The notes beneath the pieces are model-generated. The model was not told the origin of the DNA and did not search any database. It saw nothing but the letters and a program-made list of their open reading frames with translations. A stretch of 6,700 nt of DNA from Methanomassiliicoccaceae archaeon. GTDB lineage: Archaea; Thermoplasmatota; Thermoplasmata; Methanomassiliicoccales; Methanomethylophilaceae. The position numbers and the translations under genes were made by a program. Position 1 is the first letter of the stretch, and each line of letters starts with the position of its first letter. Below are positions 1 to 5,346 of this stretch, piece after piece. The stretch covers positions 1 through 6,700 of the forward strand of contig WQXR01000066.1 of NCBI GenBank assembly GCA_009784745.1, in the 5' to 3' direction.

Positions 1-1093
1 ATTCCACTTCAACTCCCAATTCATCCTTAACGACAACCTTCAGATACTGGCCGTCAACGTCTATCTCCAATTTACTTGCTTCCGGTCTGTCCGGATCGGG
101 AGACCATATCCTTCTTATCTCGTCCGTTAATCTGATGCTTGCTGCGTTCAGTCTGTATTTACGATCGTCCAGACGATCCATGTACTCTCTCATCTCATCC
201 TGTGTTTCAACATTGGCTTTGCTTATCTCTCCCGTGAATGATAATTCCTTGGCGGTGAATCCTAAGAACTTGAGGAAACATTTGTTCCCGTAGTCGTAAG
301 CGGGATCCTCTACGAGTCCTTTCTCGATACGTTCGGCCATCTTTCCCAGATGTATCGTCGGCCGAACTTTCAGATAATTGCTGTAAAGAACGAACTTCGG
401 TAAAAGAGAATGACATATGCTTAATGACCTCTCATTCTGTTCTACGTTCGCGAGGATATTTTTCAGTTTCTTGTATCTTTCTTCCTCGGCTCCGCCTTCG
501 TCCACGTACATTAGGTTCTCTTTCATCCATGATATCAGCCTTTTTGATATCGCTCCGTCGATGACGTCGCCTTCTCCTAATAATCCGAGTATGTCCAATA
601 ATCCGTTGCTCGGTATGTCTTCGTCTGACGCGGACGGATTCTCCTTCCTGAAATTCATGTCCATGTGAGAACTGAATCGATCAAGATCATCCTCAACATC
701 GGTGAACACCAATTGTTTCGGACCTCCGTCCATCCGATGCCAGCTTGAATTGTCCAATCGTCTTCCTACTACGTATACGGCATTCTCAAATCCCGGAGGA
801 AATAAAGCAACATCCTGCGGTTCCAAAGAGAAGTGACATTCCACTACTGTGAACGCTGACGGATCAATGCCGCCTCTTGCTATGTCCCTGTCGTAATCAG
901 AACGCGGATAATCCCTTAACGGATCGAACGGTATCACCCCCGACGGAGGATTCAGGCGCTGGAGCGCCTGAAATATCGCTGTCTTTCCTGATTCGTTCGG
1001 ACCGACGAATATCGTCTTTGTTCTTTCGACATCGAAATATCCTGTGTCCTTTATGCTCTTATATCCTTTGATCCTAGCCTTGATAAGCCTCAT
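1..1093 (-). CDS. AAA family ATPase, OLD/AAA_15-like (partial, 3' end off the left edge)
   Basis: The reading frame is open for 364 codons from the ATG at 1093 to the window edge, with no stop, so the C-terminus is missing. The N-terminus is typical of OLD/RecF/SMC-type ATPases: a first strand 'RLIKARIKGYKSIKD', then Walker A GPNESGKT at residues 31-38. A second recognisable patch is 'LPKFVLYSNYLKVRPTIHL' at about 231-249, which I associate with AAA_15/OLD-like proteins. A charged, probably coiled-coil segment covers about 295-330, and about 340-364 looks like the return to the ATPase core. The signature motif, Walker B and any C-terminal TOPRIM nuclease would lie beyond the edge, so nuclease activity cannot be judged. 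Full-length OLD-like proteins are usually 550-700 residues, so about half is visible. Such proteins act in DNA repair or phage defence. It follows dinD on the same strand but has its own TATA box. The upstream ATG at 1107-1101 is out of frame. Confidence 0.88.
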   Translation of the reverse strand, partial: MRLIKARIKGYKSIKDTGYFDVERTKTIFVGPNESGKTAIFQALQRLNPPSGVIPFDPLRDYPRSDYDRDIARGGIDPSAFTVVECHFSLEPQDVALFPPGFENAVYVVGRRLDNSSWHRMDGGPKQLVFTDVEDDLDRFSSHMDMNFRKENPSASDEDIPSNGLLDILGLLGEGDVIDGAISKRLISWMKENLMYVDEGGAEEERYKKLKNILANVEQNERSLSICHSLLPKFVLYSNYLKVRPTIHLGKMAERIEKGLVEDPAYDYGNKCFLKFLGFTAKELSFTGEISKANVETQDEMREYMDRLDDRKYRLNAASIRLTDEIRRIWSPDPDRPEASKLEIDVDGQYLKVVVKDELGVEVE

Positions 1094-1130
1094 CTGAATG
1101 CATCCCCGCATTGATTTTATTGCTTTAGGT

Positions 1131-1150
1131 ATATAATGTGCGTTTATAAA
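1131..1150 (-). promoter_or_regulatory. Probable promoter (two TATA-like elements) for the AAA ATPase
   Basis: Read on the minus strand, this stretch holds TTTATAAA (1150-1143) and TTATATA (1137-1131), both good archaeal TATA-box matches. The nearer one would start transcription around 1109, giving a leader of about 16 bases. The farther one would start near 1121. A weak Shine-Dalgarno-like GGGG lies at 1107-1104, 10 bases before the ATG. Which element is used cannot be told from sequence. Confidence 0.55.
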
Positions 1151-1158
1151 GGGTTGCT

Positions 1159-1190
1159 GATGTCCGCCGCCGTTCGAGACGGCGAACATC
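1159..1190 (-). terminator. Hairpin after dinD, possible terminator or regulatory hairpin
   Basis: GATGT at 1159-1163 pairs with ACATC at 1186-1190. Inside it, 1167-1173 pairs with 1179-1185 around a 5-base loop, with a 3-base bulge at 1164-1166. One pair of the inner stem is C/A when read as plus-strand RNA but a G-U wobble in minus-strand RNA. The fold is therefore better on the dinD/ATPase strand. It starts 22 bases after the dinD stop and just before the ATPase TATA boxes. No T-tract follows on the minus strand, so termination is not certain. Confidence 0.35.
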
Positions 1191-1212
1191 ATTGAAGTTT
1201 TTTCTGCTGGTG

Positions 1213-2064
1213 TTATTCGTCCAGCATGAATCTTCTCTTTTGTTTTATTTCCGCTATTTGTTCCTTTTCCACCTGAGCTATGCTCTTATCTGGTGTAGGA
1301 AGATCCTCAGGCATCGTTCCTCCGATGTCCTTTATCGCATTGCGCACCTTGCACCCGACCTCGTGGTGAACGACATTCGCATCCGCAGCGTTGTCAACGG
1401 CATCGTGTTTAAGTCTCTCTTCCGTTTGTGTTATACGGAAAAGATTGGCTCCGAGTTCGGTACCGCCCATGAAATCCAATATCTTATCGCGAACTCCGAG
1501 ACCTTTTTTCTTATGGATGTCTTTCATGGTAAGTCCGCCGTACAGTCCCATGTAACCGCAATCCTGGAAATGTGCGAACTCTTTTCCGGTTATCACTCCG
1601 GCATCACGAGCCGCTTCCGCAAGTAAAAGATTCCATTGTTTGACCTCACCGCGTATCACCAGCCGCCGGCGGTCCTCGCTGAGTTGGTTGAACCTGTCCG
1701 CTACTTCTTGTCTGTACGTCTGTATCGCAAAATACGTCTGCCCGAGAGCGATCACTTCTTTCCTCGGATCGCCGTTCTGGACTATCAGATAACATGCGTA
1801 ACGAGACAGTTCATAGTCTTCTATGGACTTCGTTGTTGCTCCTGCACTCACGATTTTGTCGACGTCAACAAAATCGTAAATTGTGTTGCGACCGCTGTTA
1901 CTGCATGCGATCATTGCTTTGTCTATTACCTTTGAAAAGTTTCTCCATTCCGTATATCCCAGGACGGGCGCAAGCTCGCGCGCGGACCAGTGCTCACTAC
2001 CGTCGTCGCGTGTGCGCTTGATGTTCTCGAACTGTTCGTATTCCGGTGCCTCTAACTTTGTCAT
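1213..2064 (-). CDS. dinD: DNA damage-inducible protein D (DinD), BRO-N domain
   Basis: This complete 283-residue protein is close to the length of E. coli DinD (about 274). The N-terminal BRO-type domain covers about residues 8-125. It begins with the 'FENIKR...G.EHWSARELAPVLGYTEWRNF' pattern and ends with the conserved 'LSRYACYLIVQNGDPRKEV' and 'ALGQTYFAIQTYRQE' blocks at 86-120. A C-terminal region with 'GLTMKDIHKKKGL' (177-189) and 'MGGTELGANLFRITQTEERL' (199-218) is also characteristic. E. coli DinD is an SOS gene product reported to inhibit RecA-mediated strand exchange. Archaea use RadA and have no LexA SOS circuit, so the partner and regulation here are unknown. The start at 2064 is supported by a GGAGGT Shine-Dalgarno 9 bases upstream. 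The gene ends in TAA. Its mainly bacterial family and accessory neighbourhood suggest horizontal acquisition, which is inference. Confidence 0.93.
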   Translation of the reverse strand: MTKLEAPEYEQFENIKRTRDDGSEHWSARELAPVLGYTEWRNFSKVIDKAMIACSNSGRNTIYDFVDVDKIVSAGATTKSIEDYELSRYACYLIVQNGDPRKEVIALGQTYFAIQTYRQEVADRFNQLSEDRRRLVIRGEVKQWNLLLAEAARDAGVITGKEFAHFQDCGYMGLYGGLTMKDIHKKKGLGVRDKILDFMGGTELGANLFRITQTEERLKHDAVDNAADANVVHHEVGCKVRNAIKDIGGTMPEDLPTPDKSIAQVEKEQIAEIKQKRRFMLDE

Positions 2065-2073
2065 ATTCTTTTG

Positions 2074-2079
2074 ACCTCC
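2074..2079 (-). promoter_or_regulatory. Shine-Dalgarno site of dinD
   Basis: GGAGGT on the minus strand lies 9 bases before the dinD ATG and fixes the start at 2064. It contrasts with S8e, SRP19 and nnr in this window, which have no such motif and look leaderless. Confidence 0.8.
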
Positions 2080-2119
2080 ATCCTATCTAAGATATGCAGC
2101 AGTTCTCGCCTCCGGTATT

Positions 2120-2135
2120 GAACTTTTATCTTTAT
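2120..2135 (-). promoter_or_regulatory. Possible TATA box region of dinD
   Basis: The minus strand here is A-rich (AATAAAGATAAAAGTT), the only TATA/BRE-like stretch placed to give a leader that still contains the GGAGGT site. A start of transcription near 2102 would leave a leader of roughly 38 bases. The closer 'GCATATC' around 2092-2098 would start transcription downstream of the Shine-Dalgarno sequence, so it is less likely. The match is weak. Confidence 0.3.
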
Positions 2136-2191
2136 TTTGAGATTGTTGTTGGTTCTGTAATTCTTTGAGATCGTTGTTAGTTCCGTAATTC
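2136..2191. repeat. Two tandem 28-bp direct repeats in the dinD-S8e intergenic region
   Basis: Positions 2136-2163 and 2164-2191 are directly adjacent 28-base copies that match at 25 of 28 positions. The differences are at unit positions 9 (T/C), 16 (G/A) and 21 (T/C). Each begins TTTGAGAT and ends GTAATTC. The next four bases (TTTG, 2192-2195) continue the pattern, and a much degraded third copy may follow to about 2219. The repeats abut the proposed dinD promoter on its upstream side and lie 164 bases before the S8e TATA box. Their role is unknown. An operator array or replication slippage are both possible. Confidence 0.85.
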
Positions 2192-2354
2192 TTTGTGTGT
2201 ATTGTTTCCGTTCTCTCAGAGTAACTTACCTACTGCAAAACCGCATGTCCATGCAACTATTTAGCCGTTTGTTGCTCCTCTGGAAATGCCCGTGTATTTT
2301 TACTTCCCGGACGTGCACACAGCCGTCGCGCCCTATAATAAACAACATGAAAAC
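2192..2354. other. Intergenic stretch upstream of the S8e promoter, no gene seen
   Basis: I see no tRNA, box C/D motif pair, CRISPR unit or credible small ORF here. The S8e reading frame is open upstream to 2197, but the 65 extra residues are rich in Leu, Arg and Cys and are not part of any S8e protein. The stretch holds only a possible degraded third copy of the 28-bp repeat at its left end. Confidence 0.5.
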
Positions 2355-2362
2355 TTTAAATA
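2351..2362 (+). promoter_or_regulatory. S8e promoter (BRE and TATA box)
   Basis: GAAAACTTTAAATA (2349-2362) is a textbook archaeal BRE/TATA arrangement, with TTTAAATA at 2355-2362. Transcription starting about 25 bases downstream would begin near 2384, only about 8 bases before the ATG at 2392. There is no Shine-Dalgarno sequence between them, so the mRNA is probably leaderless or nearly so. Confidence 0.75.
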
Positions 2363-2391
2363 CAGTATCCTCTTTGCTCGTTCGGTATACT

Positions 2392-2772
2392 ATGGCACTT
2401 TGGCAGGGCAAATCCAGGAGAAAACCTACGGGCGGTAGGCTCATCTCCAATAAAAGCAAGAGAAAATTCGAGATAGGTACTGAGAAACAGTTCACCAAGG
2501 TAGGGGAGCAGAGCCTCAAGAGATACCGCACCACAGGCGGTAACACGAAGATAAGGATGCTTTCCGCGGAATACGCGAATGTTCTCGACAAAAAGACGAA
2601 CAAGGTCACGAAAGTAAAGATACTCGGCGTCAAGATCAACCCTGCAGATCCCAACTACGTTCAGCGCAGTCTCATTAACAGAGGAGCAACGATAAGAACT
2701 GATCTAGGAGATGCCGTAATAACGTCGAGACCGGGACAGGACGGAGCGGTGAACGCCGTTCTCGTTGAATGA
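2392..2772 (+). CDS. rps8e: Small (30S) ribosomal protein S8e
   Basis: This 126-residue protein is the usual length for archaeal S8e. It is a structural component of the small ribosomal subunit in archaea and eukaryotes, absent from bacteria. The N-terminus MALWQGKSRRKPTGGRL is the conserved family start, followed by a basic stretch rich in Lys and Arg. Mid-protein 'KIRMLSAEYANVLD' and C-terminal 'NPADPNYVQRSLINRGATI' and 'VITSRPGQDGAVNAVLVE' are also typical. The start at 2392 is chosen because the conserved N-terminus begins there and the TATA box lies 30 bases upstream. The in-frame ATG at 2197 would add 65 unrelated residues. The stop is TGA, and SRP19 follows on the same strand. Confidence 0.97.
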   Translation: MALWQGKSRRKPTGGRLISNKSKRKFEIGTEKQFTKVGEQSLKRYRTTGGNTKIRMLSAEYANVLDKKTNKVTKVKILGVKINPADPNYVQRSLINRGATIRTDLGDAVITSRPGQDGAVNAVLVE

Positions 2773-2773
2773 T

Positions 2774-2781
2774 ATTATATC
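2774..2781 (+). promoter_or_regulatory. TATA box of SRP19
   Basis: ATTATATC begins 2 bases after the S8e stop codon. Its centre is about 26 bases before the ATG at 2804, the spacing expected for a leaderless archaeal transcript. SRP19 may therefore be transcribed from its own start as well as by readthrough from S8e. Confidence 0.5.
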
Positions 2782-2803
2782 CGTTCACTCCTTTCGTGGT
2801 ACA

Positions 2804-3094
2804 ATGACGTATGACAAGGACAACGCAATTGTGCTGTGGCCCGAGTATTTTGAATCGGATCGAAAACGGTCCGAAGGCCGCAGAGTTCCGAAGGAACTTT
2901 CTGTTAAAGAACCGAGTTTGGATATAATTGCAAAGGCCGCGGCCATACTCGATCTTGAATACGAGATATTCGAGAACGCCGCATATCCGGGAAACTGGTG
3001 CGCAAAGAAGGGGTGCGTACGCGTTGAGAAAGGAAAGATAAAGAAATCTGAACTTCTTGCCAAGGTAGGTCAGTGTCTCGTTGATAACCAATGA
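2804..3094 (+). CDS. srp19: Signal recognition particle 19 kDa subunit (SRP19)
   Basis: The protein is 96 residues, normal for archaeal SRP19. SRP19 binds the tips of helices 6 and 8 of 7S SRP RNA and prepares the RNA for SRP54, so nascent membrane and secreted proteins can be targeted to the membrane. Family features are 'IVLWPEYFESDRKRSEGRRV' at residues 9-28, with the Arg-rich loop that contacts RNA, then 'LSVKEPSLDIIAKAA' (32-46), 'GCVRVEK' (70-76), and a Lys-rich C-terminal helix 'KIKKSELLAKVGQCL'. I prefer the ATG at 2804 because the family motif starts a few residues later and a TATA box sits about 26 bases upstream. An in-frame ATG at 2765 would add 13 residues and overlap the end of S8e by 8 bases. 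The stop is TGA. Confidence 0.95.
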   Translation: MTYDKDNAIVLWPEYFESDRKRSEGRRVPKELSVKEPSLDIIAKAAAILDLEYEIFENAAYPGNWCAKKGCVRVEKGKIKKSELLAKVGQCLVDNQ

Positions 3095-3126
3095 TGCTTC
3101 GGCACATGACGAAGCACACACCTTTT
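3095..3126 (+). terminator. Probable terminator of the S8e-SRP19 unit
   Basis: TGCTTCG at 3095-3101 pairs perfectly with CGAAGCA at 3110-3116 around an 8-base loop. This is immediately after the SRP19 stop, and a short T-run (3123-3126) follows 6 bases later. That T-run is also the start of the nnr TATA region, so the signal may be shared between ending one unit and starting the next. Confidence 0.5.
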
Positions 3127-3134
3127 AATTATAA
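3123..3134 (+). promoter_or_regulatory. nnr promoter TATA box
   Basis: The AT-rich element TTTTAATTATAA is centred about 25 bases before the nnr ATG at 3153. With no Shine-Dalgarno sequence in between, transcription would begin at or next to the start codon, giving a leaderless mRNA. Confidence 0.6.
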
Positions 3135-3152
3135 CCTCTCCGATTATCAGGC

Positions 3153-4544
3153 ATGATATCTCCCTTGGAGTCCAGAATATTGGACATGAACTGCGAGGCG
3201 CTGGGCATAACCATCGACACGCTTATGGAGAGTGCGGGTGCGGCACTTGCTGATGTTGTAACAAAAGAATACAGCGGAAAGAAGATCCTTATCGCTGTAG
3301 GAGCAGGTAACAACGGCGGCGACGGGATGGCCTGCGCCAAACATTTGGGAAAGAAAGCGACAGTTGCGCTTATCTATCCACCCGATATGATAAAAAGAGA
3401 ACAGGCAAGACGCCAATTCGAGAATCTGGAACGGAAGCATGTGATGTTCTCCGATGTTTCCTTGGATCAGTATGAATTGATAGTTGACTGCGGTCTCGGC
3501 GTAGGTGCAAGACCCCCTCTGGATCCTGCGATGAGGGAATACGTCAAAAGATTAAGATCATTCAAAGGGAAGATAATCTCCGCCGATGTTCCCACAGGAT
3601 TGGGGATGAAGGATGCGGTCGTTCCGCACATTACCGTTACGTTCCATGCAGAGAAAGAGGGAATGAACAAGGATAACAGCGGCAAAATAATCGTTGCGGA
3701 TATCGGGATACCGAACGAGGCGATACATGCTGTCGGCCCTGGTAATATGCTGATATATCCGGTCCCGAGAGAGGATTCGCATAAGGGAGAGAACGGAAGA
3801 TTACTGATAATCGGCGGCGGACCTTATTTCGGCGCTCCTGCCATGGCAGCGATGGCTGCTCTGCGCGTAGGCGCAGATATCGTGAGGATCGCAACACCTA
3901 AACGATGTTTTGTCCCGATCTCGTCAATAACGCCGTTGTTCATAATGCATCAGATGTCTGATGAAATAATAGAAGAGAAGGACGTCAAAGGTCTTTTGGA
4001 AATAACGAAGAATGTTGATGCCGTCCTCATCGGTCCGGGATTGGGGACCGATGAAGAGACGATGACCGCGGTCAGGGAATTTGCATTGAGGTGCGATAAA
4101 CCTTTGATCGTCGATGCCGACGGTATCACCGCAACAGCATCTATGGCGGTATTTCCGGATGATGTTCTTATAACGCCGCATAAAGGCGAGTTCGAAAGAT
4201 TTTCCGGTTTCGCGTTGGCAAGTTGCGATCTTATGTCAATATCTAAGAAACGGAATGTTGCGATACTGCTGAAAGGCGTTACTGACGTCATCGTACACAA
4301 TGACAGAAAAAAGATCAATAATACCGGAACGGCGGCAATGACACACGGCGGCACTGGAGATGTTCTTTCCGGCATTGTGGCAGGACTTGTGTCAAAAGGC
4401 ATGAACATGTTCGACGCCGCCTGTTTAGGCGCCTATATCAACGGATCGGCCGGCGAGATGGCGTTCGATGAAAAATCATACGGGCTTGTCGCAACTGACG
4501 TAATTGAAACAATACCGAAGATACTGAAGCGCGACCTGAAATGA
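3153..4544 (+). CDS. nnr: Bifunctional NAD(P)HX epimerase / ADP- or ATP-dependent NAD(P)HX dehydratase
   Basis: This 463-residue two-domain protein repairs hydrated, inactive NADH and NADPH (NADHX, NADPHX) in the cytoplasm. The N-terminal YjeF_N domain (about 1-205) interconverts the R and S epimers. It shows 'LMESAGAALA' (24-33), the phosphate-binding 'GAGNNGGDGM' (50-59), 'VDCGLGVGARPPL' (111-123) and 'SADVPTGL' (143-150). The C-terminal dehydratase domain (about 206-463, ribokinase-like fold) shows 'GRLLIIGGGPYFGAPAMAA' (215-233), 'GPGLGTDE' (294-301), 'DADGI' (321-325), 'TPHKGEFERF' (341-350) and 'GGTGDVLSGIVAGL' (399-412), with the catalytic Asp at 403. It is slightly shorter than E. coli Nnr (515) but all key motifs are intact. 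It starts a compact unit: the phosphoesterase ATG follows the nnr TGA by one base. Confidence 0.97.
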   Translation: MISPLESRILDMNCEALGITIDTLMESAGAALADVVTKEYSGKKILIAVGAGNNGGDGMACAKHLGKKATVALIYPPDMIKREQARRQFENLERKHVMFSDVSLDQYELIVDCGLGVGARPPLDPAMREYVKRLRSFKGKIISADVPTGLGMKDAVVPHITVTFHAEKEGMNKDNSGKIIVADIGIPNEAIHAVGPGNMLIYPVPREDSHKGENGRLLIIGGGPYFGAPAMAAMAALRVGADIVRIATPKRCFVPISSITPLFIMHQMSDEIIEEKDVKGLLEITKNVDAVLIGPGLGTDEETMTAVREFALRCDKPLIVDADGITATASMAVFPDDVLITPHKGEFERFSGFALASCDLMSISKKRNVAILLKGVTDVIVHNDRKKINNTGTAAMTHGGTGDVLSGIVAGLVSKGMNMFDAACLGAYINGSAGEMAFDEKSYGLVATDVIETIPKILKRDLK

Positions 4545-4545
4545 T

Positions 4546-5319
4546 ATGACATCCATCCAACCGATATGCGGACATCCTGCGTTGCGCGTTGATGATTCAA
4601 TTGTCATTGCAGATCTGCACATAGGTGTGGAAAGCCATTTGGGAAGCAAAGGATTCCATATTCCTTCGAGAACGGCGATCATGCGCGATGACATCCTGAA
4701 AATTGCTGATGATGCTTCGCGACTCATCATATTGGGTGATGTAAAAGATTCCGTACCCGGATCAACGAAACAGGAATATCGTGAAATTCCTGATTTCTTC
4801 CATTCGATGCTGGAACATTTCAACATTGTTGACGTTGTCATTGGAAATCATGATACCCAGATAGATGATTTTTTACCTAAGCACGTGAACATTCATAATG
4901 CATCCGGAATAAAGATCGGTGATGTTGGTCTGATACATGGTCATACGTGGCCTTCGGATGATGTCATGTCTTCGAAAACATTGATAATGGCGCACAATCA
5001 CCCGACGGTGATGTTCCTCGACGGCGTAGGAAAAAGAACAACAGAACAATGCTGGTTCAGAACGAGGTTCACCGACGCAGAATGCGATCACTCGGAAAGA
5101 CCGGATGAATTGATCATGATGCCTTCGTTCAACCGCCTTTTGGGCGGTTCACCGGTGAACGTGATATCTGAGGGTTTTCTGGGACCGATAATGAATTCGC
5201 CTATTGTTGATATCGACGAGGCACAGATATTCCTTCTTGACGGCATTTGCTTAGGAAAAAGAAAAGACCTGATGGTGAAAGGCAAAACGTACAAAGACGG
5301 AGTGGTTATCAAGCAATAG
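4546..5319 (+). CDS. Metallophosphoesterase, COG1407 (ICC-like) family
   Basis: The 257-residue protein carries the full set of calcineurin-like metal-binding motifs: ADLHIG (D23, H25), 'LGDVKD' (D65), 'IGNHD' (N101, H102, D103), 'HGH' (H131, H133) and 'AHNHP' (H150, H152). The last block has Ala where a Gly (GHxH) is usual in the superfamily, while the metal ligands are kept. Length and motif order fit archaeal COG1407 predicted phosphoesterases, whose substrates are mostly unknown. Relatives include the bacterial DNA-ligase-associated PdeM. The start is one base after the nnr stop, with no good Shine-Dalgarno sequence, so translation is probably coupled to nnr. The stop is TAG, the only amber stop in the window, and the frame stays open beyond it into the next small ORF. 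A role alongside cofactor repair is only a guess from position. Confidence 0.92.
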   Translation: MTSIQPICGHPALRVDDSIVIADLHIGVESHLGSKGFHIPSRTAIMRDDILKIADDASRLIILGDVKDSVPGSTKQEYREIPDFFHSMLEHFNIVDVVIGNHDTQIDDFLPKHVNIHNASGIKIGDVGLIHGHTWPSDDVMSSKTLIMAHNHPTVMFLDGVGKRTTEQCWFRTRFTDAECDHSERPDELIMMPSFNRLLGGSPVNVISEGFLGPIMNSPIVDIDEAQIFLLDGICLGKRKDLMVKGKTYKDGVVIKQ

Positions 5320-5333
5320 AGATATACTCACCT

Positions 5334-5346
5334 AAGGAGGTTATCC
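5334..5346 (+). promoter_or_regulatory. Unusually strong, extended Shine-Dalgarno site
   Basis: AGGAGGTTATCCA (5335-5347) matches the complement of the universal 16S rRNA 3' end (AGGAGGTGATCCA) at 12 of 13 positions. The core AGGAGG ends 6 bases before the ATG at 5347. This sets the start of the 55-residue ORF and argues that it is translated on its own rather than only as an extension of the phosphoesterase. Confidence 0.85.

Noticed and set aside
417..1071. Plus-strand ORFs opposite the ATPase, and a 69-codon minus ORF at 207-416
   Set aside because: All overlap the long open ATPase frame, which carries clear family motifs. They are shadows.
1192..2074. Several plus-strand ORFs of 60-144 codons opposite dinD
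   Set aside because: They mirror dinD codons on the other strand, have low-complexity composition, and lack ribosome sites or recognisable domains.
2136..2219. CRISPR array
   Set aside because: The 28-base units are contiguous with no spacers between them, and only two clear copies exist.
2197..2391. An N-terminal extension of S8e from the in-frame ATG at 2197
   Set aside because: The added 65 residues are unlike any ribosomal protein, and the S8e TATA box lies inside this stretch, so the ATG at 2392 is the start.
2765..2803. An earlier SRP19 start overlapping the end of S8e
   Set aside because: The 13 extra residues precede the conserved family start, and the TATA-like element at 2774-2781 is spaced for the ATG at 2804. 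Not fully excluded.
5131..5160. A 7-bp hairpin (5131-5149) overlapping a 14-base palindrome (5147-5160) in the phosphoesterase gene
   Set aside because: Both fall in codons for a plain Leu-Gly-Gly-Ser-Pro-Val stretch and are short enough to arise by chance, with no context suggesting a role.
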